Notes: generated by a model from the letters alone, not told the origin. 37,440 nt of DNA from Egibacteraceae bacterium (GCA_030446745.1 JAUJMS010000005.1:1-37440); one strand, 5' to 3'. Shown: positions 1 through 9,023, numbered from the stretch's first letter. Translations and numbers: made by a program.

Positions 1-139
1 GAGAAGCGCCCCGCTGGTTCGGCAGGTCGAGGTAGGCGGCGGCGAGGCCGAGCGCGGCCAGGACCGCGATGCGCGCGGCGAGCCAAGAGGCTCCGGCGTC
101 GAGGACGCCCGACAGGTGCTGCCGCGGTGCGCGGCTCAC
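1..139 (-). CDS. Membrane protein, N-terminal part only (window edge)
   Basis: The reading frame starts at a GTG (139-137) that overlaps the TGA of the upstream glycosyltransferase fragment as GTGA, so translational coupling is likely. The visible residues begin V-S-R-A-P-R-Q-H-L-S-G and continue into a hydrophobic stretch (LAARIAVLAALGLAAAYLDL) that looks like a first transmembrane helix. Only about 46 residues are inside the window. Position after a GT39-like gene suggests a second polyprenol-linked sugar transferase or a related membrane protein, but this is a guess from context. No catalytic motif is visible. Confidence 0.5.
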   Translation of the reverse strand, partial: MSRAPRQHLSGVLDAGASWLAARIAVLAALGLAAAYLDLPNQRGAS

Positions 140-561
140 TGCGGAGGCGCCCAACCACGGAGCGCCGCCTCCTCGAAGTACAGCGAATCGGTCTCGGCGA
201 GCACCAGCGGCTGTCCGCGCAGCAGGGTGAGCTCGTGGGCCAAGCTCTGGCACTGCCCCTCGAAGGTGCGGTAGCCGTCGTGCGAGACGACCCAGATGAC
301 CCGGCCGGCACCGCGCTGGGCGAGCCCGCGGGCGTAGGCGACCGGGTCGGCCTGCCGGTTGCGCTCGGTGTAGTCGATCCAGTCGACCCGCGCCGGCGGC
401 GCCCCGCTCGGGTACACCTCCTGCTCCAGCGTCGCGGGCAGCAGCCGGCTCATCGCGGGACCGAGCTGGTCCGGGCAGTACACGACCAGGTCCGCCGGCA
501 GCGCCTCGGCCTGCAGCGCCTCGGCCAGCACCGGCGCCGAGGTCTTCGTGTACGAGACCAT
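136..561 (-). CDS. C-terminal fragment of a GT39-type membrane glycosyltransferase
   Basis: The 141 readable residues resemble the soluble C-terminal domain of actinobacterial family 39 (GT-C, polyprenyl-phosphate-sugar) glycosyltransferases. Recognisable pieces are LVVYCPDQLGPAMSRLLP, RVDWIDYTERN and VSHDGYRTFEGQCQ. The membrane part and N-terminus are missing: immediately upstream (from 562) the sequence is signal peptidase I in a different frame. The ATG at 561 is therefore probably an internal methionine rather than a true start. The stop overlaps the next gene's GTG. The truncation could be a genomic deletion, but a mis-joined assembly is more likely. The family call rests on memory of the domain pattern, not on a search. 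Confidence 0.6.
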   Translation of the reverse strand: MVSYTKTSAPVLAEALQAEALPADLVVYCPDQLGPAMSRLLPATLEQEVYPSGAPPARVDWIDYTERNRQADPVAYARGLAQRGAGRVIWVVSHDGYRTFEGQCQSLAHELTLLRGQPLVLAETDSLYFEEAALRGWAPPQ

Positions 562-1031
562 CTGTCGTCGGAGTTCATGCGGTTGTCGCCGAGCATGAAC
601 AGCTTGCCCTTCGGCACCCGTGTCTTCTTGAAGTTGCGGGTTTCGGTGCGGGCGTAGGGCTCGCGGAGACGTTTGCCGTTGACCAGGACCGTCCCGTCGC
701 GGATAGCGACCGTGTCGCCGGGCAGGCCGATGACCCGTTTGATCAGGTCGATGTCGGTGCTCGGCTGCACCAGCCCGAGCCCTTCGAGAAAGGACCGGGC
801 GAGGCGAGCGAGCCCAGCGTCGCGGTCCTGCGCGCCTGGCCGGCGGAACACGATCACTTCACCGCGTTCGGGTTGGCGCCAGCGGTAGGTGACCTTCTCG
901 ACGAGGACGCGGTCGCCGACCTCCAGCGTCGGGATCATCGAGCCCGACGGAATGTAGAAGGCCTGCAGCAGGAAGGTCTTGATGAGAAACGCCATGACGA
1001 GCGCGGCGACGACGAGGATGGGCAGCTCCGG
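562..1031 (-). CDS. lepB: Signal peptidase I, 3' end truncated, start unresolved
   Basis: This is type I leader peptidase, which cleaves signal peptides of Sec and Tat substrates at the outer face of the membrane. A transmembrane segment (LPILVVAALVMAFLIKTFLL) precedes the catalytic serine in FYIPSGSMIPTL. The general-base lysine is in DLIKRVIGLPGD, and the box E motif GDNRMNSDD is present. The protein breaks off right after NSDD (position about 564), where the family normally continues with SR-x-FGP and some 25 further residues. Instead the DNA continues as a glycosyltransferase in another frame. Upstream, the frame runs without a stop into trmD, and there is no ATG, GTG or TTG at a sensible place, so an indel probably hides the start. 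rplS, usually found between trmD and lepB, is absent. Confidence 0.8.
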
Positions 1032-1169
1032 ACAGCGGGCCGCCGGTGCGCGGTGCGGCTGCGGTCGCGCGCGCAGCGCCGCGCGCGGTTTGCCGAGTTT
1101 CCAGGGGCGGATGGCGAGGCCTGGTGATGTGGGCCGCGGGCGGCCGACGCCCCAGCGGCGCCGCCACGC

Positions 1170-1821
1170 CGCGTACAGGTCGGGACGCGCGCGGGTCTGC
1201 GCGACGGCCTGGCGCCAGCGACGCACCGCGGCGTGGTCGCCCTTCGAGGTCAGGACCGACGGCACCTCCATCCCGGCGCAGGTACGACGCTGCCGTAGTG
1301 CGTACCGAGCAGCCCGTCGGCGAACGACTCGTCGGTCCCTTCGCTGTCCGGGTTGCCCATGACGCTCGGCAGCAGGTAGGCGGGCCACCGCCTGGCCAGG
1401 CGACCTCGCCGCCGGCAAGGACGTAGTTCCCCACGGCGTCGTCGGCCAGCGCCGCACGCGCTCGTCGATGCCCTCGTAGCCCGCACAGCAACAGCAGCCC
1501 TGGCGCCTGGCTGAGCTTCTCTGGCGACGGCGGCCTGGTCCAGCCGGCGACCGCGCGGCGTCCAGCACGACCGTGCGCGGCCGCGGCGACCGACCAGTAG
1601 AGCGCCTCGACGGCGGCGAAGAAGAGCTCGGGTTTGAGCACCATGCCGGGCCCGCCGCCGTTCGGGACGTCGTCGACGCTGCGGTGCGGATCGGTGGCCC
1701 ACGCGCGCGGGTCGCGGCACCTGCAGGTCGAGCCGGCGGCGCGCGCCTTGCCGAGCAGCGAGGCGTCGAACGGACCCGCGAAGAACTCCGGGAACGCGGA
1801 GACGACGTCGATGCGCGTCAC
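1170..1821 (-). CDS. trmD: tRNA (guanine-N1)-methyltransferase, multiply frameshifted
   Basis: TrmD is the SPOUT-family enzyme that methylates G37 of tRNAs. It starts at GTG 1821-1819, overlapping the rimM stop as GTGA. The N-terminus reads [20 protein letters not shown], followed by DPRAWATDPHRSVDD and the GGGPGMVLKPE motif. The knot region is spread over different frames: GYEGIDERV (about 1481-1455), GNYVLAGGEVA (about 1430-1395), YLLPSVMGNPDSEGTDESF (about 1390-1310), then VPSVLTSKGDHAAVRRWR to about 1176. At least four frame changes are needed. Because every conserved block is present in order and the gene is essential in most bacteria, sequence error is more likely than a true pseudogene. 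The C-terminal frame runs on into lepB without a stop. Confidence 0.8.
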
Positions 1822-2350
1822 GCGTCCTCCCCGCCGTCGTCGAGCAGGCCGGGGATCGCGCGGACGACGACCCGGTCGCCGGCGAGGTCGACCAGCGCCG
1901 CGACGGCGGGGACGAGCACCTCGCCACCGTCGGATCGCGCGACGACGAGGTAGTCGTGGGCGGGACCGTCGAGCGTGGCCTCGAGCACGCCGATCAGGGC
2001 GCCCGCCTCGTCGACTACCTCCCGGCCGAGCAGCTCGTCGTTCCAGAAGGCGTCGTCGTCCAGCACCACGGCGGCGCGCGGCAGCGTGAGGACGCCCAGG
2101 AGCGCCTCGGCGCCGGCACGGTCGTCGACGCCGACGAAGCGCACGACGCGGCGCCCGGCGTGCAGCCGGCTCGCGGCCACCACAGGTCGGCGCCGCCGGG
2201 GTGGTGGTGTAGGCCGTGCCCGGCGCGAAGTCGTGGTCCACGTCGGGATCGGGGTGGACGAACGCCTCGCCCCGCAGCCCGAGCGGTTTCGACGACGCCG
2301 ACCACGACGCGCGGCTCGCCGGAGTCCGGCGCGCCGGTTGCGCGCGACAC
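1818..2350 (-). CDS. rimM: Ribosome maturation factor RimM, frameshifted
   Basis: RimM is a 30S assembly factor with an N-terminal beta-barrel and a PRC-barrel. A GTG at 2350 begins [20 protein letters not shown]. After a frame change near 2296 it continues [20 protein letters not shown] (the GLRGE motif). A second change near 2185 leads into [20 protein letters not shown], the PRC-barrel segment [17 protein letters not shown], and [19 protein letters not shown]. The second shift looks like one extra T in ACC(T)GTGGTGGCC. The stop overlaps the trmD start. It lies in the standard rpsP-KH-rimM-trmD order. About 175 residues after correction is normal for the family. Confidence 0.85.
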
Positions 2351-2351
2351 C

Positions 2352-2586
2352 TGCCGACGATCTCGACGGTGGCGGAGCCGCCCTCGCGCGTCGCGGCCGC
2401 CTTGACCATCGTGCGGATCGCCTTGGCGGTGCGGCCGCGCTTGCCGATGACCTTGCCCATGTCGTCGGGGTGGACGCGCAGCTCGAGCACCACCTCGCCG
2501 TCGTCCTCCTCGACCGCGGTCACCTCGACGTCGTCGGGGTTGTCCACCAGCAACTTCGCGATGTAGGTCAGGACGTCTTGCGTCAT
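2352..2586 (-). CDS. khpA: KH-domain RNA-binding protein (KhpA/YlqC type)
   Basis: This is a small single-KH-domain RNA-binding protein of the family found between rpsP and rimM. The start is read as ATG 2586 ([20 protein letters not shown]), with GGAGAGG upstream; a GTG directly before it is an alternative. The KH signature is [19 protein letters not shown] (GxxG loop GKRG). The protein should end near VEIVG at about 2355, as in homologues of 76-80 residues. The frame instead stays open into the rimM region, so a lost stop through a small indel is likely and the end given is approximate. Confidence 0.85.
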
Positions 2587-3126
2587 CACGGCTGGTGACC
2601 TCTCCGCTCGTGGCGTCGATCGCGCCGGTGTCCTCGGTCGGGCCGGGATCGGGTTGTGTCCTCGACCGTCGCCTGCGCGCGGCGGCCTGTTCCGCGGCGG
2701 CCTGCTCGGCAGCGGCCTGGTCCCGCGGCGGCCTGATCCGCGGCGGCGGCGGCGGCCCGCTCGGCGGCGGACGCGCGCCTCGGCGGCCTGGCGCTCGGCG
2801 TTGCGCGCGGCGGTCCGCCTCGCGCGCGGCGTGCCTGGCGCTGCGGTGGTCGCGGCCCGGGTCTCCGGGCTTGAACTCCTCCCAGATGCCCTGGATGCGC
2901 AGCAAGTTCACGACGGCGTCGGACGGCTGGACGCCGTTGCGCAGCCAGTACAGCGCCCGGCGGTCGCGGTCGATCGCGACGGTCGATGGGTCAGACAGCG
3001 GCTGGTAGAAGCCGATGTCCTCGATGAAGCGACCGTCGCGGGGCGAGCGGACGTCGGCGACGACGACGCGGTAGAACGGCTGCTTCTTCTTCCCCTCGCG
3101 GCGCAGACGCATCGCTTGACAGCCAT
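2586..3126 (-). CDS. rpsP: 30S ribosomal protein S16 with Ala/Glu-rich tail, frameshifted
   Basis: The start is ATG 3126 (MAVK), with AAAGG about 7 nt upstream. Right after the fourth codon the frame changes, and the body continues as [37 protein letters not shown] and [14 protein letters not shown], which is standard S16. After EEFKPGDPG comes a long low-complexity tail rich in Ala, Glu, Gln and Arg (pieces such as [10 protein letters not shown] and [10 protein letters not shown] lie in different frames). Actinobacterial S16 proteins often have such a tail. The end is placed at the TGA overlapping the KH start. Frame choice inside the tail is uncertain. Confidence 0.85.
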
Positions 3127-3269
3127 GTCAGGACCTTTCGGACGTGGCCGGGTCACGTCGACGGTGCCGCCAGGTGCTCCTGGCGCGCCACATCGGTCCG
3201 TGGACGGGGATGCGGACCGGTCGGCTCCGCAGCACTTCGAAGCCGCCCGCATCGCGGGCGACGGCAGGC

Positions 3270-3275
3270 AGGATA
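3270..3275 (-). promoter_or_regulatory. Candidate -10 box for rpsP operon
   Basis: TATCCT on the minus strand lies about 145 nt upstream of the rpsP start and back-to-back with the identical box used by the plus-strand metallopeptidase gene. No convincing -35 element is seen. Confidence 0.3.
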
Positions 3276-3298
3276 GCGCAGGTGCCCTGACCGGCTCC

Positions 3299-3311
3299 TA
3301 TCCTTGCGCCG
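3299..3311 (+). promoter_or_regulatory. Leaderless-type -10 (TATCCT, 7 nt to ATG)
   Basis: TATCCT occupies 3299-3304 and the ATG of the metallopeptidase gene is at 3312. This puts the expected transcription start on or next to the start codon, and no ribosome binding site is present. The same arrangement recurs upstream of eight other genes in the window. Confidence 0.5.
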
Positions 3312-3690
3312 ATGCAGCCGATCGCGCTCGAGCGGTTCGAACAGCTCGTGAGCCAGGCGCTCGACGAGCTGCCCGACGCGCTGTGGGACCGCTTCGACAA
3401 CGTCGCGGTCGTCGTCGAGGACGAGCATCCCCGACGACCCCGAGCTGCTCGGCCTGTACGAGGGCATCCCGCCTGACCGAGCGGTGGGACTACGGCGCGC
3501 TGTTCGACAAGATCTCGATCTACCAGATCCGCTGTGCTTGCTGTGCGCGGACACCGACGAGCTGGTCGAGGAGGTCAAGGTCACCGTCGTCCACGAGCTG
3601 GCCCACCACCTGGGCATCGAGGAGGACGCGCTGGCCGAGCTGGGCTGGGACCGAAGCCGCGCGCCGGGGTGGCGTACAGCTCGACGGTGA
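3312..3690 (+). CDS. Zincin-like metallopeptidase (PF06262 type), frameshifted
   Basis: This is a short actinobacterial metallopeptidase-family protein of unknown substrate. It starts MQPIALERFEQLVSQALDEL and DRFDNVAVVVEDEHP, then changes frame near 3428, 3474 and 3528. The HExxH zinc motif is VVHELAHHLGIEEDAL near the C-terminus, followed by AELGWD, where homologues usually stop. Each shift is explained by one base in a C run: CATCCCCGAC for CATCCCGAC, CCCGCCTGACC for CCCGCTGACC, and ATCCGCTG for ATCCCGCTG. With these corrections the gene is complete at about 115 residues. The read frame carries on to a TGA at 3690, overlapping the end of the convergent glycosyltransferase gene. Confidence 0.75.
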
Positions 3691-5113
3691 ACGTGCCCGT
3701 GGCTGACGGGACGCGCACGACGGGGCCTGCCCGGCCGCCGCGGCGAGGAAGCCGTCGGTGACGAACGGCGCGCCGGGGTGACCAGCAGGTAGTCGGCGGC
3801 GGCGGGGTCAAGCGGGGTGACCGGGGTCGGCTGCACGGAGCGCAGCCGGCGCCAGCCGCGGTCGAACACCTCCGGGCCGAAGCCGCTGAGCGGGTCGACG
3901 GCGACGAGCGCCGGCGGTCCCCGGCGCCGCGTCGAGCTGGCGCAGCTCCGCGACGGCGTCGCCGACACGAACACCTGCCACTCGGCGCGCGAGCCGTCGG
4001 CGACGCGCATGCCGAACTGCGGTGCGGTCAGCGTCGCGCGCAGCCCGACCAGGGCGACCACGGCGGCGGCACCGACGGCCACGGCGCCGGCCGCGCCGCG
4101 AACCCGTCGAGGTGCCAGGCGCGCCGTCGCCGCCAGGGCCAAGACGGCGAGCAGCGCGGCGGTCTCGCGCCTGAGCAGCTCGTACCAGATCGCGCCTGAC
4201 CACGTCGACGGCGACCAGCCCGGCCGCGAGCGCGGCGAAGGCGCCGAACCCGACCGCCTCCGGCGTAGCCGTCGCGACGCCACACCGCGACGGCGCCCAC
4301 GCCGGCGGCGACCGCGAGCCACAGCGCGAGGCTGGGTCGGGCTCACCGTGAGCGCCTGCCCCGCCTTGCGCTGCAGCTGGAACGAGGTGCGCGGCGGCGA
4401 CGTCGGCGTGCGCGGCGAGCGGTAGGCAAACTGAGCGACGATCGCGACGGCGACGAGCGCCGCGAGCCAACGCCCGGCGGTGCTGAGCGGTACCGCCGCT
4501 TCGCCGCCGTCCCGGCCGGCGTGGCCGTCGGCGGCCTCCCGGCCGGCGCTACCGGCGCGGCCGGCGACCGCCGCGGCCGCGATGACCACCGCGGCGACGA
4601 CGAGCCCGACGGGCGCAGCAGCGGCCGCGACCGCGGCCGCCGCCGCCCAGCGGCGGCGCGCGAGCAGCACGAGCGCCACGCCGGCGAGCCCGAGCACTGG
4701 GCCCTCCATGCGCGCGATGTTGGCCGCCATGACGACGCGCGGTGGCGCGAGCCAGGCGGCCGCGGCCGCGACGCACAGCGGCGCCGGCGCGCCGAGCCGG
4801 CGCGCCGCTGAGGCCGCCCCGACCGCGAACGCGACGATCCCCGCGAAGCTCACCAGCCGTCCGGCGTCCAGCGGGTCGGCGAGCAGCGGCAGCAGCGGCG
4901 CGGTCGCGACGTAGTAGCCGCTCGGCATCCAGAAGATGCCCTCAGGGGCGTTGAGCTGCGGCACGGCGAGCGTCGCGTGGCGCGCGAGCTGCAGCGCCGG
5001 GGCGAGGAAATGCGATTCGTCGGGCCACGGCCGCGGGAACCCGAAGCCGGCGTCGAGGTGCAGCGCGAACGCGACCAGAGCGGCAGCCGCGAGGCCGCGC
5101 CGAACGGTCGCAC
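3662..5113 (-). CDS. GT-C family membrane glycosyltransferase, frameshifted
   Basis: This is a multi-spanning membrane protein of the GT39/ArnT-like fold, expected to transfer a sugar from a polyprenyl-phosphate donor. The first helix (LAAAALVAFALHLDAG) is followed by a periplasmic loop with PWPDESHFLAPALQL, holding the acidic DE pair typical of GT-C enzymes, and then LNAPEGIFWMPSGYY. Several more hydrophobic helices follow. It starts at or near GTG 5113, a few bases after the permease stop at 5116. One base appears missing just after the start, and at least four more frame changes occur between 4370 and 3690. The C-terminus (TGTFTVELYATPA, ending about 3662) is approximate. The acceptor is unknown. 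Adjacency to an exporter suggests cell-surface glycan work. Confidence 0.65.
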
Positions 5114-5115
5114 GC

Positions 5116-6722
5116 TCAGCCGACCTGGGGCGACAGCGCGGCGACGAACCCCGGCCCGCGGCGTTGTAGTTGGGCGGCGGCGACGCGCACGCCCACGCCG
5201 AGTACGACCGCGCCGCCGGCGAGCCCGGCCAGCGCCACCACCGGCAGCAGAGCCGGAGCACGCACCGCCGCGAGCACCACGCCGACGGTCACCGGCGCGA
5301 GCAGCACCCTGGACCGCGAGCGCGGCGAAGCCGAGGACGACGGTTCCGCAGCCCTGCCCGGGCCTGGACGCGAACAGGTTTCCCGTCGACTCGGGCAGCG
5401 GCATCGGCGCGTAGACCGAGACGACGAGCCCCACCCCGGACGACACGGCCTGCACCGCGAGCCCGAGGGCCACGGCGACCGGCAGATACCTCCAGCCGCC
5501 GCCGAGCGCGGCGAGGGCGACGGCCACGACCGTCGTCACCGGTACGCTCACGATCCCGGCGGCGAGCGCCTTCGCGTACAGGTCGGTGCGCGGTTGCGGC
5601 CCCGTCGCGTCGAGCAGCCACACCGCCCCACGATCGCCGCCGAACGCGTTCGTACTGAGCACCAGCGCCGTGAAGAAGACGAACACCGGCGCGGCGAGCA
5701 CGATCGCGGGCACGCCGACGTTCGCGAGGCGGGCGAGGGGGACGAGGGCAGCACGACGAACAGCGGCGCGGTCATCAGCTGCGCGCGCAGCTGCGGAACT
5801 CGCCACAGGTAGCGCAGATCCTTCGCAACGCCCGCGCCGAGACGGTTGCGGGAAGAAACCGCACGGCGGCGGGGAACAGGTCGACGGCACGGCGCGCCGG
5901 CGCGGTGCCGGCGCCGCCCGGGTGGCCTTCAACGCGGTCATCCACCACCGCGAACCCCGCGGCGGCCGCGGCGGCCGCACCCAGCCAGCCCACGGCGGCC
6001 AGCAGGTCGCCGCCGGCGGCGGAGGCCACGGCGCGCGCCGGCCACGCCCCCGGCAGCACCGTCGCGGCGGTGGCCGTGCGCGCGAGCGCGTCCAGCAGCC
6101 GGCGCGACGTCTCGGCGGCGGAAGCGTCGGACAGAAGCAACTGGGGAGCCTGGCCGAGCACCACCAAGACCAGCACGACCGCCGACCCCGCGACGACGAC
6201 GACGTCACGTCCCCGGCGCGACGCGAGCCGGCGCGACAGCGCCGTGGTGACGGCCCGGGCGGCGGTCAGACACAACAGGAACTCGACGACGGCGGCGGCC
6301 ACCACGACGACCGCACCGACGCCCGGCCGCGCGAAGCCGACGACCACACCGGCGAGCACGACAACGGTCGCCAGCGGCCCGACGCCAACCGCCGAGGCGG
6401 CCAGCAGACCGACCGCCAGCTGCGAGCGCCGCAGCGGCAGCAGCCGCAGGCGCGCGGGGTCGAGCGTCTCGTCGGCGCCGAACACCAGCACCGGCCCGAC
6501 GACCCAGCCCAGCCACAGCAGGGACACGGCCACGACGAGCGCCGGGGCGGCCACGGTCGCCAGGTCCGCAAGGCGGCCGAGCAGCGCCACGCCCACGGCG
6601 GCCGCTGCCATGTACGGCAGCACGAACAGCGCGCCGAGCACAACGGCCCCGACGTACCACCGGCCGCGGCGCAGCCCGTTGACGATCAGCCGCAGCTTCA
6701 GCCGGGCGAAGAGCCGAGCCAT
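5116..6722 (-). CDS. ABC-2 type transporter permease, frameshifted
   Basis: This is the membrane subunit partnering the ATPase encoded just upstream. The start ATG 6722 lies 25 bp inside the ATPase gene. The protein begins MARLFARLKLRLIVNGLRRG and has about ten hydrophobic segments, for example WYVGAVVLGALFVLPYMAAA and the pair ALVVAVSLLWLGWVVGPVLV. A polar region (RRAVDLFPAAVRFLP) precedes a frame change near 5775. The sequence then resumes with LARLANVGVPAIVLAAPVFV and later changes again near 5310 before ending AALSPQVG. Roughly 530 residues after correction. It resembles the large actinobacterial permeases paired with Ccm/Nat-type ATPases. The substrate is unknown. Confidence 0.7.
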
Positions 6723-7474
6723 CCCAAGCTCGTTCCCGGAACCTCACCGGCTCCGACGAGTGCGACGAAGGCTTCCTCCAGCGGGCGCCCGGCGCACACC
6801 TCGTCGAGCGGACCGCTCGCGACGAGGCGGCCGCCGGACACGACGGCGACGTGGTCGCAGATCCGCTCGACGATCTCCATGACGTGGCTCGAGCACACGA
6901 TGGTCCCGCCCGCGCCGCGGTGCCGGTCGAGCACCGCGCGCAGCGTCCGCGCCGACACGGGGTCGATCGACTCGAACGGCTCGTCGAGGAACAGCAGGCG
7001 CGGGGCGTGCAGGAGCGCGGCCGCGAGCGCCACCTTCTTGCGCATCCCGTGGCTGTAGTCGACGACGAAGACGTCCGCCGCGTCGGCGAGCCCGAGGACG
7101 CCCAGCAGCTCGTCGCCGCGCTCGGCCACGGTGTCGGCGGACATGCCGCGCAGCAGGCCGGTGTAGGTCAGCAGCTGGCGACCGGTGAGCCGGTCGAACA
7201 GCTGCAGGTCCTCCGGCAGCACGCCGATCAGGCGCCGGACGGTCACGGGGTCGGCCCATGCGTCGACGCCGAGGACCCGCACCTGACCGGTGTCGGGACG
7301 CAGCAGGCCGGTGATCATCCGCAGCGTCGTGGTCTTGCCCGCGCCGTTGGGACCGACCAGGCCGAAGAACGACCCGACCGGGACGTCGAGGTCCAGACCG
7401 GCCACCGCGGTGGTCGTGCCGAAGACCTTGCGCAGCCCCCGCACCGCGACGGCCGGCTCGCCCTGGGCGGACAC
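6698..7474 (-). CDS. ABC transporter ATP-binding protein
   Basis: A complete 258-residue nucleotide-binding subunit of an ABC-2 exporter. Visible motifs in order are Walker A GLVGPNGAGKTTTLR, the Q-loop region VLPEDLQLF, a non-canonical signature DYSHGMRKKVALAAAL in place of LSGGQ (common in this subfamily), Walker B RLLFLDEPFESIDP, and the switch histidine SSHVMEIVE. The start is GTG 7474, directly after the ffh stop (TAG-GTG). It overlaps the permease start downstream, so ffh, this gene and the permease are probably one transcript. The cargo cannot be told from sequence. Confidence 0.9.
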   Translation of the reverse strand: MSAQGEPAVAVRGLRKVFGTTTAVAGLDLDVPVGSFFGLVGPNGAGKTTTLRMITGLLRPDTGQVRVLGVDAWADPVTVRRLIGVLPEDLQLFDRLTGRQLLTYTGLLRGMSADTVAERGDELLGVLGLADAADVFVVDYSHGMRKKVALAAALLHAPRLLFLDEPFESIDPVSARTLRAVLDRHRGAGGTIVCSSHVMEIVERICDHVAVVSGGRLVASGPLDEVCAGRPLEEAFVALVGAGEVPGTSLGWLGSSPG

Positions 7475-8977
7475 CTAGCGCCGCTTCTTCTTCTTGCGCT
7501 TGGGCACCGTCTTGTTGCGCGGCCGCCCGCCGCTCCCCGGACCGCTGCGCCCAGGCAGCCCGCCGCCGACGCCGCTCAGCTCGCCGCTGCCGCCCAGACC
7601 GCCGAGCCCACCGAGTCCCGGCATGCCGCCGCCGAGCGCCCCGGCGAGGTCGGGATCCTTGCGCAGCTGGCGCATCGCCTTCATGCCCCGCGCCCCGCCG
7701 AGCGACTTCATCATCTGCTGCATCTGCTCGAAGCTGCGCAGCAGGTCGTTGACCTCCTGCGCGCTGCGCCCGCAGCCGGCCGCGACGCGCTTTTTGCGCT
7801 TGCCGTTGAGCAGCTTGGGGTTGCGCCGCTCCGCGAGCGTCATCGAGTGGATGATGCCCTCGACACGCGCGAGTTGTCCGTCGTCGAGGTCGACGTCCTT
7901 CAGGGCTTTGCCCATGCCGGGGACCATCCCGAGCAGCCCCTGCAGCGGGCCCATCCTCTTGATCTGCTGCATCTGGGCGAGGAAATCCTCGAGCGTGAAC
8001 TCGGCGGTCAAAAGCTTCGTCGCCGCGTCCTCGGCCTCCTCGGCGGTGTAGACCTCCTCGGCCTTCTCGATGAGGGTCAGGACGTCGCCCATGCCGAGGA
8101 TGCGCCCAGCCATGCGGTCGGGATGGAACGCCTCGAACTCGTCGAGCTTCTCACCGATCGAGGCAAACTTGATCGGCCGGGCGGTGACCTCGGCGACCGA
8201 CAGGGCAGCGCCACCGCGCGCGTCGCCGTCGAGCTTGGACAGCACGACGCCGGTGAAGTCGACGGCCTCCTGGAACGCCTTGGCCACCGCGACGGCCTCC
8301 TGGCCGATCATCGCGTCGATGACGAACAGCGTCTCGACCGGCTGTACCGCGGCCTTGATGTCGGCGGCCTGCGCCATCATCTGCTCGTCGACGTTCGTGC
8401 GCCCCGCCGTGTCGACGATGACGACGCCGGCGCCGAGGCGTCGCGCCTCGTCAATGGACGCGCGCGCGACGGCGACCGGGTCGCCGGACTCGACCGGGGC
8501 GTAGACCGGCACGCCGACCTGCTCGCCGAGCAACCGCAGCTGCTTGACCGCGGCGGGGCGCTGCAGGTCGCACGCCACGAGCAGCGGCTGGCGGCCCTTC
8601 TTGTGCAGCAGCTTGGCGAGCTTGCCGGCGGCGGTCGTCTTGCCCGAGCCCTGCAGTCCCGCGAGCATGACGACGGCCGGGGATCGGCTGCCGAGGTCCA
8701 GCGGTGCGGACTGCTCGCCGAGGATGCGCACCAGCTCCGCGTGCACGATCTTGACGACCTGCTGGCCGGGTTCGAGCGCCTTGCTGACCTCCGCCCCGAC
8801 GGCGCGCTCGCGGATGCGCGACACGAAGGTGCGCACCACCTTGAAGTTGACGTCCGCCTCGAGCAACGCGAGGCGGATCTCTCGCAGCGCCTCGTCGACC
8901 TGCTGCTCGCTGAGCGCGCCGCGGCCGCGCAGACCGGCGAAGACGGCCTCGAGGCGGTCGGACAAGGCGTCGAACAT
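7475..8977 (-). CDS. ffh: Signal recognition particle protein Ffh (SRP54)
   Basis: Ffh is the GTPase of the signal recognition particle; it binds 4.5S RNA and signal sequences and docks to FtsY. I prefer the start MFDALSDRLEAVFAGLRG at ATG 8977, with GAGGA upstream, over an upstream GTG-type extension. The N domain is followed by G1 GLQGSGKTTAAGKL, DLQRPAA, G3 VIVDTAGR, G4 SKLDGDARGG, and a methionine-rich M domain (MQQIKRMGPL, SFEQMQQMMKSLGG). The RNA-binding helix reads RVAAGCGRSAQEV, with Cys where GSG is usual. The tail is Gly-rich, then strongly basic (RNKTVPKRKKKKRR). The gene is intact at 500 residues. Confidence 0.97.
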   Translation of the reverse strand: MFDALSDRLEAVFAGLRGRGALSEQQVDEALREIRLALLEADVNFKVVRTFVSRIRERAVGAEVSKALEPGQQVVKIVHAELVRILGEQSAPLDLGSRSPAVVMLAGLQGSGKTTAAGKLAKLLHKKGRQPLLVACDLQRPAAVKQLRLLGEQVGVPVYAPVESGDPVAVARASIDEARRLGAGVVIVDTAGRTNVDEQMMAQAADIKAAVQPVETLFVIDAMIGQEAVAVAKAFQEAVDFTGVVLSKLDGDARGGAALSVAEVTARPIKFASIGEKLDEFEAFHPDRMAGRILGMGDVLTLIEKAEEVYTAEEAEDAATKLLTAEFTLEDFLAQMQQIKRMGPLQGLLGMVPGMGKALKDVDLDDGQLARVEGIIHSMTLAERRNPKLLNGKRKKRVAAGCGRSAQEVNDLLRSFEQMQQMMKSLGGARGMKAMRQLRKDPDLAGALGGGMPGLGGLGGLGGSGELSGVGGGLPGRSGPGSGGRPRNKTVPKRKKKKRR

Positions 8978-9017
8978 GCGGGTCGTCCTCACCATCGGAC
9001 CGTCGGGGACCGCGCCG

Positions 9018-9023
9018 AGTCTA
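9018..9023 (-). promoter_or_regulatory. Candidate -10 box for ffh
   Basis: TAGACT on the minus strand lies about 40 nt upstream of the ffh start and matches the -10 boxes seen elsewhere in the window. No clear -35 is present. Confidence 0.4.

Noticed and set aside
562-1821. A natural TrmD-LepB fusion protein
   Set aside because: The frame is continuous only in part; TrmD itself needs several frame changes, and the missing rplS suggests loss of sequence rather than a designed fusion.
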